From: Pararheinheimera marina
GTDB taxonomy: Bacteria > Pseudomonadota > Gammaproteobacteria > Enterobacterales > Alteromonadaceae
Assembly (NCBI RefSeq): GCF_042654345.1
Contig: NZ_JBHSGB010000004.1
Coordinates: 69,305 to 133,304, forward strand
Direction of reading: 5' to 3'
DNA: 64,000 bases
Part shown: positions 26,503 to 34,746 of the stretch, in pieces
How the letters are laid out: every line of letters begins with the position of its first letter
Numbering within the stretch: the first letter of the stretch is position 1
Notes under the pieces: model-generated
Databases searched by the model: none
What the model saw: the letters and a program-made list of their open reading frames with translations, nothing else
What the model was told of the DNA's origin: nothing
Made by a program: the position numbers and the translations under genes

Positions 26503-26543
26503 CCATAAAAAATAATGCCAGTCAGCTTAACTGACTGGCATTA
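26503..26543 (-). terminator. Rho-independent terminator of FKBP gene
   Basis: On the minus strand, a 13-bp stem (TAATGCCAGTCAG with CTGACTGGCATTA) is followed by ATTTTTTAT, 24 bp after the stop of the FKBP gene. Confidence 0.85.
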
Positions 26544-26566
26544 AGCCTTACGCCCGCCCTGTTGTG

Positions 26567-27037
26567 TTAGTTGATCTCAAACAACTCCACATCAAAGATC
26601 AGCACTGACCCAGGTGGGATTTTACCTGCGCTGCGCTCGCCGTAGCCCAGATTAGACGGAATATAAAAGCGGAATTTATCGCCCACTTTCATTAACTGCA
26701 CCCCTTCGGTCCAGCCGGGGATCACGCGGTTGAGTGGGAAAGAAATAGTTTCACCACGCTCGACTGAGGAGTCGAATACTGTGCCGTCTATTAAAGTGCC
26801 GTGGTAATGCACCCGCACTGTGCTGCTGGCCGTTGGGTGAGTTTCGCCACTGCCGCTTTGCAATACCTCGTACTGCAGGCCAGATGCGGTGGTGGTCACT
26901 CCGGCTTTTTTCGCGTTTTCCGCTAAAAAGGCCGCGCCTTTTTCCAGGTTCAGCGCGGCAATTTTCTGGTTATTGGCATTGTTGTAGAAGTACCAGGCGA
27001 CGCAGGCAATGGCCAGAATGGCTAACAGAATTTTCAT
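26567..27037 (-). CDS. FKBP-type peptidyl-prolyl isomerase, membrane anchored
   Basis: 156 residues: an N-terminal hydrophobic anchor (MKILLAILAIACVAWYFY), a short helix (AAFLAENAKKAGV) as in Mip/FkpA-like proteins, and a complete FKBP domain (about 60-156) with VRVHYHGTLIDGTVFDSS, IPGWTEGVQLM and YGERSAGKIPPGSVLIFDVEL. The active-site residues of the family (Tyr, Asp, Trp, Tyr) are present. It assists folding at the periplasmic face. It sits between two duplicated receptor genes on the same strand but has its own terminator. Confidence 0.93.
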   Translation of the reverse strand: MKILLAILAIACVAWYFYNNANNQKIAALNLEKGAAFLAENAKKAGVTTTASGLQYEVLQSGSGETHPTASSTVRVHYHGTLIDGTVFDSSVERGETISFPLNRVIPGWTEGVQLMKVGDKFRFYIPSNLGYGERSAGKIPPGSVLIFDVELFEIN

Positions 27038-27160
27038 AAGGGGTTCGCTTTAGTGAATTCAATGAGGGCCATCTTAGGGTGCTTCGCTCTTTTGGTCAAA
27101 ATCGAAGACCCGCTTCCGGAGCTGAGCTTGCCCCGCCCGCCTCCAATTGAAACCATAGTT

Positions 27161-27199
27161 CGCAGTCAACAAAACCGCAGCTTCAAGTACGAAGGCGAC
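27161..27199 (-). repeat. Extragenic repeat, partial copy 2 (3' of second TonB receptor)
   Basis: Only the conserved end (CAGTCAACAAA-CCGCAGCTTCAAGTACGAAG) remains, again ending at the stop codon of the preceding minus-strand gene. Compare 23285-23393 and 60182-60284. Confidence 0.75.
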
Positions 27200-27201
27200 C
27201 G

Positions 27202-30200
27202 TTAGAACTGCACTGTCACACCGGCCATAAAAGTCCTTCCACTCAAGGTCGTGTTATAGGCTCTGTCGCTGGAATCACTGTAGGATTCATCCCGCACATT
27301 GGTCAGGTTTATGCCTTCAATGTTCAGCTTTACCTGGTCATTCAGCTGATAAAAGGCTGAAAAATCCACTGTGGTGCTGGCATGGTAACCCCGCTCATCA
27401 TCGTCGATGGAGCCGCTTTCGACCGCCGTGATGTAACGGCTGCGGTGGGCTGCTGCCAGCCGCGCGCCCCACTGCTCTGTGTCGTAATACAAGGTGAAGT
27501 TGTAACTCTGTCTGGATAAGCCAGGAAAAGCTTTTACAGCATCCTCACCCGAGTTCTGCACATTGCGGTACAAGGTTTTGCCGTCTGCCCAGGTGTAGTT
27601 GGCCATCACCCCAAAGTGGTTGAAAGGGGCGGGTAAAAAGTCCAGCCCGCGCTGCAAGGCCAGCTCAAAGCCTTTAATGCTGGAGGAACCCGCGTTTTGC
27701 GGCGATGACACATTAAAGATATCGTTGATGGTTTTGCCTTTTGGCAACAACTCAGCAGGCAGGCCCAGTTCGCTGTACAGCAGCTGCTGCGTCTCGGTGA
27801 CAATCAAGTTGCTGATATCTTTGTAAAACAGCGCCACCGACGCCAGGCCCACCTCGTCAAAGTACCATTCCAGTGCCGTATCCAGGTTGTTGGACGCAAA
27901 GGGTTTCAGGTTCGGGTTACCACGGTTGACGTTGCCGTTGTCCTGCTCATTCTGCAAGGTCTGGCTGACGGCGGCCGACAGCGACATATCGGTGGGCGAA
28001 GGCCGGGTGATATTCTGGCTCAGGCCACTGCGCCAGAGCAGATTGTCCGTCAGTTCATACACCAGGTTCAGGCTTGGCAGGTAGTCGGCATAACGGCGCT
28101 GCAGGCTGACCAACTCACCCGACGGGTAGCCTTGTGAACTCAGTGTGGTGTTGAAATAACGCAGGCCCAGATCCAGTTTCAGCAGACGCCCGGCCACCAC
28201 TCCTTGCCAATGGGGTTGCAGGTAAAACGCCTTGATCTGTTCGGTCAGATCATAAGCAGAGTTTTTCACCAGGTAGTGGTCAGTCAGTACAAAGTCCTGC
28301 AACCCATAAAATGGCAACATGCTGGTTAAATTGCCTACCAGCCAGCTTTGGTCCGGATGCCCGCTAAACAGCCGCACCCTGTCGGCCGTCAAGGTTTTTA
28401 CGCCCTGATTCTGCGGCGTCGCCACATGGTTCGGAAAGTCCTGCGCCATCCGCTCATACCCAGAGTTGCTGAATGTCTTATAGTTCACGCCAACACTTAA
28501 ACTCGCGTTGTCATTCAGCTGGTAATGCAGGTCCAGCCGGGCATGATCGAAGTCTGAATAAATAAAGTTCGACTGAAAGTACAAATCTTTCACTCTGTAA
28601 CCATCCAGGCTGGTGATATCAAAGTCAGGTGAATAGCTGTGGCCGTAAAAGGCGTCCTGGGTAAAGTCAGTGATAATGTTCACCTGTTTACTGGCTTCAA
28701 TATTCAGCTTGGTCACCTGCGGCTGCTCGTAGTCCGAGCTGCTGTGCCCCAGCAGCGCCGTCAGTTGCCAGCTCTCATTCAAGCGCCAGTCGGCACTCAG
28801 GCTCAGCTGGTTAAACACAGACTCGTTGTAATCCTGCCGGTTCTCATTGCGCCAGCTGGCGTTTTTGTAGTCAGCGTAAACAACTTCTTTGTCGCCAGTC
28901 TGCTGGCCAGAACTGCCTCGCCATACCAGGCTGTTGACGGTGGAGTTGTCCTTCACCGCCAGATGATGCTCTGACAGCTGGTTCTCCAGTGTGCCGTGCA
29001 TCAGGTCCAGCGCCAGGCTGAAATCGGCACTGGGTTTGTACTGCAAAGCCGCGGTAACACCTAAACGGCTTTGGTCATTCTGCCAGACCGAATAGCGGTG
29101 GCCACGCGGGAACCACAACTCGCCTGAATCCAGCAGCGCCTGCAGTTCGGTGTCGCTGGCATCCGCTGCTTTTTTTCCTGTCTCGCGCCGCCAGCGAGTG
29201 GTGTTGCTGCCGTATTCTTTGGTTGCTCTGTTGCTGTAAGCCACAGACACCAGCGCTCCAACATCGCCCCAGGTATTAGACAATAAAGCCGCGATACGAG
29301 GGTCAGTGCTGTCGGTATTGCTGTTGGTGCCCAGCTGGACCGACAGCGTCGCCTGCCTGCTTTCGTAATCGAAAGGTTGGGCGGTATGTAAATTCACCGT
29401 GCCGGCAATGCCACCTTCTTCCTGGTCGGCCGAATACGACTTTTTGACATCAATCTGGTTGAACAGCTCTGACGCAAAAATATTAAAATCAAAGGCCCGC
29501 GAGCGGGATACGCCCCCGCGCGAGTCCATTGGTGACGACGAAGTGCCCAATGCTTCCATGCCGTTCACCTGCACCCGGCTGAAATCCGGCCCTAAGCCGC
29601 GTAATGAAATCTGCCGGCCTTCGCCGCCTTCACGGGTAATGGATATTCCAGGCACCCGCTGCAGTGAGTCCGCCAGGTTTAAATCCGGCCAGTCGGCCAT
29701 GTCTGCTGCCACCAATGAATCCTGTACACCAAGCGCCTGGCGTTTTAGCTGCAGTCGCGCTGGCCACAATGCCGGGTCTGTCTGGCTGTCGGCCAGGTTG
29801 CCGCTGGCCCGAATGGCGATCACTTCGACTGCAGCTTTACTGGCATTTTTGTTGCTGGCTATAAGCGGCGCAGGGGCCGGCGGCTCGGCTCTGGCTTTAA
29901 TCAGCCAACCCTGCGCTTTGGGGATCGCCTGCAGCGGCTGGCCTTGCAACAGCAGTTGCAACAACTGCTCAGGGGCAAAACGGCCCCGTAGCGCCGGCGC
30001 CTGCAAGCCCGACAGCAAGGCCGGGTCAAACAACAGGGGTTGGTTCACCTGGCGGGCAAACTGTAATAGAGCCGCAGCAAGCGGCTGCGCAGGTAAATCA
30101 AAATCTTGCTGGCGGGCTGCACCGGCAGGCTCAGCCAACACACTCAGGCTGACAGCGGCTGTGAATGCAAGCCAGGGATGGATCAGCCTGAACATCCGCT

Positions 30201-30204
30201 TCAT
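27202..30204 (-). CDS. TonB-dependent transducer with STN domain
   Basis: A 1000-residue receptor with signal peptide (about 1-29), an STN signalling domain (about 33-107; FDLPAQPLAAALLQFARQ, PALRGRFAPEQLLQLLL), then plug and barrel nearly the same as the receptor at 23395-26097 (for instance SADQEEGGIAGTVNL, YSVWQNDQSRLGVTAAL) ending VTVQF. STN receptors signal through FecR to an ECF sigma factor, and both genes lie directly upstream (6 bp and 9 bp gaps). So this is the sensing copy of a duplicated receptor pair. It opens with ATG, and the MKRM start is preceded by the FecR stop. Confidence 0.94.
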   Translation of the reverse strand: MKRMFRLIHPWLAFTAAVSLSVLAEPAGAARQQDFDLPAQPLAAALLQFARQVNQPLLFDPALLSGLQAPALRGRFAPEQLLQLLLQGQPLQAIPKAQGWLIKARAEPPAPAPLIASNKNASKAAVEVIAIRASGNLADSQTDPALWPARLQLKRQALGVQDSLVAADMADWPDLNLADSLQRVPGISITREGGEGRQISLRGLGPDFSRVQVNGMEALGTSSSPMDSRGGVSRSRAFDFNIFASELFNQIDVKKSYSADQEEGGIAGTVNLHTAQPFDYESRQATLSVQLGTNSNTDSTDPRIAALLSNTWGDVGALVSVAYSNRATKEYGSNTTRWRRETGKKAADASDTELQALLDSGELWFPRGHRYSVWQNDQSRLGVTAALQYKPSADFSLALDLMHGTLENQLSEHHLAVKDNSTVNSLVWRGSSGQQTGDKEVVYADYKNASWRNENRQDYNESVFNQLSLSADWRLNESWQLTALLGHSSSDYEQPQVTKLNIEASKQVNIITDFTQDAFYGHSYSPDFDITSLDGYRVKDLYFQSNFIYSDFDHARLDLHYQLNDNASLSVGVNYKTFSNSGYERMAQDFPNHVATPQNQGVKTLTADRVRLFSGHPDQSWLVGNLTSMLPFYGLQDFVLTDHYLVKNSAYDLTEQIKAFYLQPHWQGVVAGRLLKLDLGLRYFNTTLSSQGYPSGELVSLQRRYADYLPSLNLVYELTDNLLWRSGLSQNITRPSPTDMSLSAAVSQTLQNEQDNGNVNRGNPNLKPFASNNLDTALEWYFDEVGLASVALFYKDISNLIVTETQQLLYSELGLPAELLPKGKTINDIFNVSSPQNAGSSSIKGFELALQRGLDFLPAPFNHFGVMANYTWADGKTLYRNVQNSGEDAVKAFPGLSRQSYNFTLYYDTEQWGARLAAAHRSRYITAVESGSIDDDERGYHASTTVDFSAFYQLNDQVKLNIEGINLTNVRDESYSDSSDRAYNTTLSGRTFMAGVTVQF

Positions 30205-30210
30205 CTGACG

Positions 30211-31170
30211 TCAGGGTGAGCGCACCAGCCGCACACCCTGAGCAGACCTTTCCAGTTGCAAATCATAGGTTTGCTGTAAGGCTTGCAGGGTCTGGCTGAT
30301 ATTGGCCAGCTCAAAACGACCGGCTACCCGCAGTTGGTCCAGCCCAGGCCCGGCACTGACTGTGGTAGAGCCAGAACGGTTGAGCCGGTGCAGCAGATAA
30401 GCCAGCGACTCGTTTTCAATTTCAATCCAACCGGAGCGCCAGTCTACCAATTGCTGCAGGTTCACTTTGCGTACGTCCGACAATTGGTGATTGCTGATCC
30501 GCACCTGCTCACCGGCTTTCAGTAACAGGTTGGGGCCGGCCGCACTGGCCTGCACCTGCACCGCGCCTTCATACACAGTGATATCAATCAGGTCCGGGTC
30601 CTGGTCAATAGTAAATTCAGTGCCAACCGCCACCACGCTGGCCTGGCCCAGTCGCACTTCGAAAGGCCGTTGTTTGTCTTTTTCCACCGCAAAGTAAGCA
30701 GCGCCCAAGCCTTGCACCACCTGGCGCTTGCTGGTGGTGAAATTCACCGTCAACTGGGTGTCTGGAGCCATATCCAGCACTGAGCCATCGGTCAGTTGTT
30801 GCTGACGACTTTCGGCTTTGGCGGTATGTAATTCGTAAGGTGCAGTAGCGGGTCGCCAGGCCACACCCAGATAAAGTCCGGCCAGCAGCACCAGGCTGAA
30901 TGCGGCGGCGCTGGCAAAACCAATTTGCGGCCACTTTGTGTTCAGGCGGTTCAGGCTGCGGGACGGGTAACGCGCCAATAGCTGGTTTAAGGCTGGGTCG
31001 TTCCAGGTTTCCACCATCGCAATCAGCACGGCTCGGTGTTGAGGATCAGCGTCCAGCCAATGGCTGAATCGTCGTTTGCTCAGGCTGTCCAATTCGCCCG
31101 CAGCGAGTTTTTCTACCCAGCTGGCGGCCTGCTCGTAGATGTCCGGTTCTGTTCGTTGGTAATCAGTCAA
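30211..31170 (-). CDS. FecR-family anti-sigma/regulator
   Basis: 319 residues: an N-terminal DUF4880-like helical domain that binds sigma (AASWVEKLAAGELDSLSKRRF, about 15-35), a single TM helix (about 84-104), and a periplasmic FecR domain (GSVLDMAPDTQLTVNF, VVAVGTEFTI). A short C-terminal STN-like segment (LRVAGRFELANISQTLQAL) is typical. It relays ligand binding from the STN receptor to the ECF sigma factor encoded 9 bp upstream. Full length for the family. Confidence 0.94.
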   Translation of the reverse strand: MTDYQRTEPDIYEQAASWVEKLAAGELDSLSKRRFSHWLDADPQHRAVLIAMVETWNDPALNQLLARYPSRSLNRLNTKWPQIGFASAAAFSLVLLAGLYLGVAWRPATAPYELHTAKAESRQQQLTDGSVLDMAPDTQLTVNFTTSKRQVVQGLGAAYFAVEKDKQRPFEVRLGQASVVAVGTEFTIDQDPDLIDITVYEGAVQVQASAAGPNLLLKAGEQVRISNHQLSDVRKVNLQQLVDWRSGWIEIENESLAYLLHRLNRSGSTTVSAGPGLDQLRVAGRFELANISQTLQALQQTYDLQLERSAQGVRLVRSP

Positions 31171-31179
31171 GTCTGCTAC

Positions 31180-31671
31180 TCACCTGCTGCGGTGTTGATC
31201 AATCAGGCGCTGAATATCGGCCAGCGCCCTGCTTACATGTTTCGACACTGCATCATCACTAATCTGCATTGCTCTTGCAATTTCACTGCGACTTTTGCCT
31301 TCCATCCGGCACAGCACAAAAGCTTCCCGCCGCAACGCAGGCATCTGTTGCAGCGCTTGCTCCAGCAGGGCCACAGTTTGCTGCTGACTGACCTGCTCTT
31401 CCGGGTTGGCTCGCTGACAAATCAGTTCGTCCACCGGATCGGCTGCTGTGGCTTTTAGCCGCATCAGCATATGGCGGGCCACGGTAAAGGCATAGGCTAA
31501 AGGGTTCTGAATAGGCTGCTGTCGCGACTGCTCCAGTACCCGGGTAATGGATTCCTGAAAAATATCGGCAGCATCGGCCTTGCTGGCATTACGCTCCAGA
31601 TAGCGGGCCAGCGACCCGGAGTTTTCCAACCCCTGGCTTAGCTGTTGATTTGGCTTTTCTGCGGTAGACAT
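31180..31671 (-). CDS. ECF sigma factor of FecI type
   Basis: 163 residues from ATG 31671 (MSTAEKPNQQ), which gives the best-supported N-terminus; upstream in-frame ATG and TTG codons overlap the likely promoter. Sigma region 2 (ADIFQESITRVLE, YAFTVARHMLMR) and region 4 (LPALRREAFVLCRMEGKSRS, EIARAMQISDDAVSKHVSRA) are visible. With the FecR and STN receptor genes it forms a cell-surface signalling cassette. A good Pho box upstream suggests the cassette responds to phosphate limitation. Confidence 0.92.
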   Translation of the reverse strand: MSTAEKPNQQLSQGLENSGSLARYLERNASKADAADIFQESITRVLEQSRQQPIQNPLAYAFTVARHMLMRLKATAADPVDELICQRANPEEQVSQQQTVALLEQALQQMPALRREAFVLCRMEGKSRSEIARAMQISDDAVSKHVSRALADIQRLIDQHRSR

Positions 31672-31700
31672 AAAGGCCCCAGTATTCCAGTGTTCTGCCA

Positions 31701-31734
31701 AGCCTACCTGCATTGTATGACAGTCATTTGACAA
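31701..31734 (-). promoter_or_regulatory. Pho box and -10 upstream of ECF sigma gene
   Basis: Minus strand: TTGTCAA-ATGA-CTGTCAT (31734-31717), two 7-base direct repeats with the 4-base spacer of PhoB boxes. Exactly 10 bases later is TAGGCT (31706-31701), matching the spacing of E. coli phoA, though its own fit to TATAAT is modest. A 12-bp palindrome GACAACGTTGTC overlaps the upstream edge. Confidence 0.6.
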
Positions 31735-31955
31735 CGTTGTCTAAAGTCCGAACCGGCACAATCAGCTGCAATGCTTTTGCTGTTAAACAGCCCGAACCTA
31801 GCAGTCCCCAGGTTTGAGCAAGGTAAAAGGTTTGTTATGATTGTTCTAACTCTATACCATAGGACATGGTTATTTCTTACAGCGCTTTCCCAAAGTCAGG
31901 TACACCAGGCTACGCTCCGTGGTACTGATGGGAACCCTTAAAACCACAAGAGCTT

Positions 31956-32729
31956 ATGACATTTGAACAACTGTTAGCTGATCCCCGGTTAAAACACGCT
32001 TTAGCCAGTGATGTCCCCACACCGCTGTACCATCAGGTGTATTTATTTCTGAAGGAAAAAATTCACTCAGGCGAAATTCCTTACGGTGAAAAAATGCCGA
32101 CAGAACATCAGCTGTCCGATGTGTTCGGTGTGTCCAGAATTACCGCTAAACGGGCAATGGACGATCTGGCGGAACAAGGCTATATCAGCCGTCACCGCGG
32201 CAAAGGCTCGCACGTCACCTACAAGCACCGTGCTGAACAACTGAACATTCCCGTTATAGGGTTACTGGAAAGCCTGGCCATTATGGGCCGTGAAACGCAG
32301 GTACAGTCGCTGATGTTCCGCAAAACCATTCCGCCACTGGATATTCAGGAGCGTTTTGGCATTGATGGCAACACGCAGCTGATCCAGTCGCAACGGGTGC
32401 GTTTGTCTGACGGCATCCCTTTTGGTTATTACGGCAGCTGGACCCGCGATATTGGCGATATGTACAGCGAAGAAAACCTGCTGAAGATGTCGCGTATGGA
32501 TATTTTCCGCATGGCTGGCATTGAACTGCATTTAGGCAAAGTGAAACAGTCGGTCACCGCCACCCTGTCGAACGTGGATACCGCCATGCACCTGGGCATT
32601 CCAACCGGCAAACCATTGTTGGTGCTGGACCGCTCTATGTACGACAAGAACGGCGAACTGTTCGACCATATGTACGCTGTGTACCGTCCGGACCAATACC
32701 AGTTCGAGATGGAATTTTCGATGAAATAA
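31956..32729 (+). CDS. GntR-family regulator of HutC/PhnF subfamily
   Basis: 257 residues: a GntR winged helix (about 23-90; VYLFLKEKIHSGEIPYGEKM, PTEHQLSDVFGVSRITAKRA) and a C-terminal UTRA ligand domain (about 105-250; RVRLSDGIPFGYYGSWTRDI). Family members sense sugars, amino acids or phosphonates. No metabolic genes are adjacent, so the effector is unknown. An imperfect inverted repeat (GGTACACC...GTGGTACT, 31898-31926) before the ATG might be its operator. The DUF2141 gene follows in the same direction. Confidence 0.9.
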   Translation: MTFEQLLADPRLKHALASDVPTPLYHQVYLFLKEKIHSGEIPYGEKMPTEHQLSDVFGVSRITAKRAMDDLAEQGYISRHRGKGSHVTYKHRAEQLNIPVIGLLESLAIMGRETQVQSLMFRKTIPPLDIQERFGIDGNTQLIQSQRVRLSDGIPFGYYGSWTRDIGDMYSEENLLKMSRMDIFRMAGIELHLGKVKQSVTATLSNVDTAMHLGIPTGKPLLVLDRSMYDKNGELFDHMYAVYRPDQYQFEMEFSMK

Positions 32730-32789
32730 CCCCGCAGTGCTGGCATTCTGCAGCCTTGCGGCCATTTAACCTTTTGTCATGGAAGTGAT

Positions 32790-33248
32790 ATGACCGTAAA
32801 ACTCGCCAGTCTGCCAGCCATCTGCCTGCTCGCCGCCACCTGCGCTGCGGGCGCTGCCTCAGCACAAAACCTGACCATCCACTTGTCCGGGGTGAAATCC
32901 GAACAAGGCCAGTTGGTGGTGCGGGTGTACAACAACAAAAAACACTGGCTGTCTGACAAAGCCGATGAAATCTTCAAACAACAGAGTTTTCCGCTGCAAG
33001 GCCAGGTGAAAGACGCCAGCGTCCAGCTCAGCCTGGACCTACCCGCCGGTGACTACGCCATCTCCCTGTTCCAGGATCTGGACAGCAATGCAGAGCTGAA
33101 AAGCAACTGGATAGGCATTCCGAAAGAACCGGTCGCCACTTCCAACAACGCCAAAGGCAGCATGGGCCCACCAAGCTACAAAGACGCTGCGTTCCAGATT
33201 GCAGACCAACCGGTCGAGCAGCAGCTAAATCTGACGTCTATTGATTAA
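32790..33248 (+). CDS. DUF2141 family periplasmic protein
   Basis: 152 residues with a signal peptide of about 25 (ending AGAASA). The mature part matches DUF2141: LTIHLSGVKSEQGQLVVRVY near the start, DLPAGDYAISLFQDLDSNAEL in the middle and IPKEPVATSNNAKGSMGPP, in which Gly-Pro-Pro is typical. It is full length. The family function is unknown; a small beta-sandwich in the periplasm is expected. The ATG follows GGAAG. Confidence 0.88.
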   Translation: MTVKLASLPAICLLAATCAAGAASAQNLTIHLSGVKSEQGQLVVRVYNNKKHWLSDKADEIFKQQSFPLQGQVKDASVQLSLDLPAGDYAISLFQDLDSNAELKSNWIGIPKEPVATSNNAKGSMGPPSYKDAAFQIADQPVEQQLNLTSID

Positions 33249-33300
33249 TAGCGTTATTGCAGGCATTCGACATTATTCACTGAGACACGGATTCCGTAGC

Positions 33301-33393
33301 GGGTAAATCAGCCATCGCCAACTACTGTGTTCGCACTTCGCGCGCTCACTTTTAAATTGTTCACTACGCAGTTACTCCTATCTATTTTGCTGG
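33301..33393 (-). repeat. Long repeat, copy A (inverted relative to copy B at 40671)
   Basis: On the minus strand this reads CAGCAAAATAGATAGGAGTA, then ACTGCGTAGTGAACAATTTA, AAAGTGAGCGCGCGAAGTGC and so on to GTAGTTGGCGATGGCTG. It aligns with 40671-40772 over its whole length with scattered substitutions and one 8-base indel. The pair brackets 7.3 kb in opposite orientation. Confidence 0.75.
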
Positions 33394-33510
33394 AAAGCGG
33401 ATTTGAAAACTTGCGCACAATTTTAAAAAATGAAGTTGGCAATTGACGATTATTTGTACTTATGAAAGAATCACAAAGTACGCCAATGACGCACTCAAAG
33501 TGAGCAGCCC

Positions 33511-33822
33511 GTGATATTTGTCGAAACATCCATTTTCACGAAACGCCTGAATGAATTGATGCTAGACGATGAATACCGTGAATTTCAGCAGTTTCTGGCG
33601 AATAACCCAGAAAGTGGGAAATTGATAAAAAACAGCGGTGGTTTACGGAAAATACGTACGCCCCTCGGTTCTCACGGCAAAAGCAGTGGTGCGAGGGTCA
33701 TTTATTATTATGTGGAACCTGATAGTCATATAAGGCTACTGCTGATTTACGCGAAAAGCGAGCAAGACAACCTGACAGATAAACAACTGAAGTTATTGAG
33801 AAATATTGTTGAGAGGTGGTGA
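33511..33822 (+). CDS. RelE/HigB-type toxin
   Basis: 103 residues from GTG 33511 (MIFVETSIFTKRLNELM), the usual beginning of the HigB2/RelE-like family. Conserved parts include LIKNSGGLRKIR, GKSSGARVIYYY and LLLIYAKSEQDNLTDKQ, the last holding the strand and helix around the catalytic basic and aromatic residues. These toxins are mRNA interferases acting at the ribosome. The gene is in toxin-first order and ends one base before the antitoxin ATG. No clear promoter is seen; the upstream 260 bp hold the repeat copy A. Confidence 0.9.
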   Translation: MIFVETSIFTKRLNELMLDDEYREFQQFLANNPESGKLIKNSGGLRKIRTPLGSHGKSSGARVIYYYVEPDSHIRLLLIYAKSEQDNLTDKQLKLLRNIVERW

Positions 33823-33823
33823 T

Positions 33824-34111
33824 ATGAAAGACAGCCTGTTTAATGAGCTGCTGGAAAGCGTGCAACAAATGGATGAAATTGTTCGCGGCGAACGCCAACC
33901 TTCCCGAGAGACTTTTGTTGCGGCAGTGAAGGTGAAAGAAATCAGGCAGAAAACTAACCTGACCCAAGCGGCCTTTGCGGAGCTGATTGATGTTCAGCTA
34001 GGCACGCTGCGTAATTGGGAGCAGGGCCGTCGTGAGCCTACAGGTCCGGCAAAAGCCTTGTTGCGAGCTATTGAGCGCGACCCTGAGCATGTTTTGGCAG
34101 CGCTGAACTAG
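33824..34111 (+). CDS. XRE-family antitoxin (HigA/NadS-like)
   Basis: 95 residues from ATG 33824, preceded by GAGGTGGT. A helix-turn-helix near residues 43-90 (IRQKTNLTQAAFAELIDVQL, GTLRNWEQGRREPTGPAKAL) is of the XRE type found in antitoxins paired with HigB-like toxins, and the C-terminus RAIERDPEHVLAALN is characteristic. It binds the toxin and represses the operon. Its stop is followed by a terminator. Confidence 0.92.
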   Translation: MKDSLFNELLESVQQMDEIVRGERQPSRETFVAAVKVKEIRQKTNLTQAAFAELIDVQLGTLRNWEQGRREPTGPAKALLRAIERDPEHVLAALN

Positions 34112-34149
34112 GGCTTGCTGAGGGTCCAGCAGCATTTTTTCTGAAGATA

Positions 34150-34176
34150 AAGGGAGCCAAGGCTCCCTTAATTTTT
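34150..34176 (+). terminator. Rho-independent terminator of toxin-antitoxin operon
   Basis: A 9-bp stem (AAGGGAGCC with GGCTCCCTT), loop AA, then TTAATTTTT. Confidence 0.8.
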
Positions 34177-34226
34177 CTACCTCAGCACTGCCCTACTCTG
34201 CGACAGGCGAACCAGCCAGATTTGGA

Positions 34227-34424
34227 TCACAGCCAAATCAAACCTGCATAAGGTTTGGTTTTTAACGAAGTTAAGCGGGATTCTAAGTTACCGCTGTGCA
34301 CTTCAAGTTTATTTCCATCCGGATCCAAAAAGTAAACCGAATGCCCTTCACTGGAATCTTGCTTCCATTCTCGAACGGCTGCTTTTCGCAATTTTTCAAC
34401 GAATGGAGCAAAATCAACTTGCGG
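34227..34424 (-). pseudogene. FosA-like glyoxalase superfamily protein, C-terminal remnant
   Basis: The minus strand encodes about 65 residues (DFAPFVEKLRKAAVREWKQD, then SSEGHSVYFLDPDGNKLEVH and SGNLESRLTSLKTKPYAGLI) ending at TGA 34227. This is the C-terminal half of a FosA-type fosfomycin-modifying or related glyoxalase-fold protein, including the metal-ligand Glu in KLEVH. The N-terminal half with the first His ligand is absent; homology stops near 34424, where an unrelated fragment on the other strand begins. It cannot be active. Confidence 0.75.
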
Positions 34425-34429
34425 AATGA

Positions 34430-34567
34430 TTACCGACCGACCCCGACATTCAACAGCAGCGCCAGCAACACTTTATGCAAACCGCCGCCGACCCCGTCAA
34501 AGCCAAAGCCTTTATCATGGAACGCGGCATGCTCAACTGCGTACGCGAATCGCTGCTGGTGGAGTGA
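34430..34567 (+). pseudogene. C-terminal fragment of an unrecognised protein
   Basis: An open frame without a start after an in-frame TGA (34427-34429) reads LPTDPDIQQQRQQHFMQTAA, then DPVKAKAFIMERGMLNCVRE and SLLVE before a stop. It looks like a real protein tail by composition, and is followed by a terminator hairpin, but has no proper beginning. I do not recognise the family. It probably marks a deletion junction with the FosA remnant. Confidence 0.45.
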
Positions 34568-34623
34568 TGGAGTGTTGCTGAGGTATGGTGATTGAGTGGT
34601 GTTTTAGTAGAGCTTGAGATTGC

Positions 34624-34650
34624 AGGGGCCGTTTGGCCCCTTTGTTATTT
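34624..34650 (+). terminator. Rho-independent terminator
   Basis: A 7-bp GC-rich stem (AGGGGCC, loop GTTT, GGCCCCT) and TTGTTATTTT, 57 bp after the stop of the fragment at 34430-34567. Confidence 0.7.
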
Positions 34651-34670
34651 TGAGCCCGCATGAGCAATCA

Positions 34671-34746
34671 ATTATTCACCACTATCGGTGATTAATTAAC
34701 GAAATCCGCCACTACAGCACTATATTCACCGTTATTGGTGAATATA
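34671..34746. promoter_or_regulatory. Two operator-like inverted repeats without an adjacent gene
   Basis: ATTCACC-ACTATC-GGTGATT (34674-34693) and ATTCACC-GTTATT-GGTGAAT (34724-34743) share the same half-sites and spacing, with centres 50 bp apart. Such paired sites are typical of repressor operators, for example of XRE/HipB-type regulators. No gene starts just downstream on either strand. Confidence 0.55.

Noticed and set aside
26224..26508. 94-codon plus-strand open frame in the receptor-FKBP gap
   Set aside because: It spans the 15-bp palindrome, has no ribosome site and no recognisable family; base composition does not look coding.
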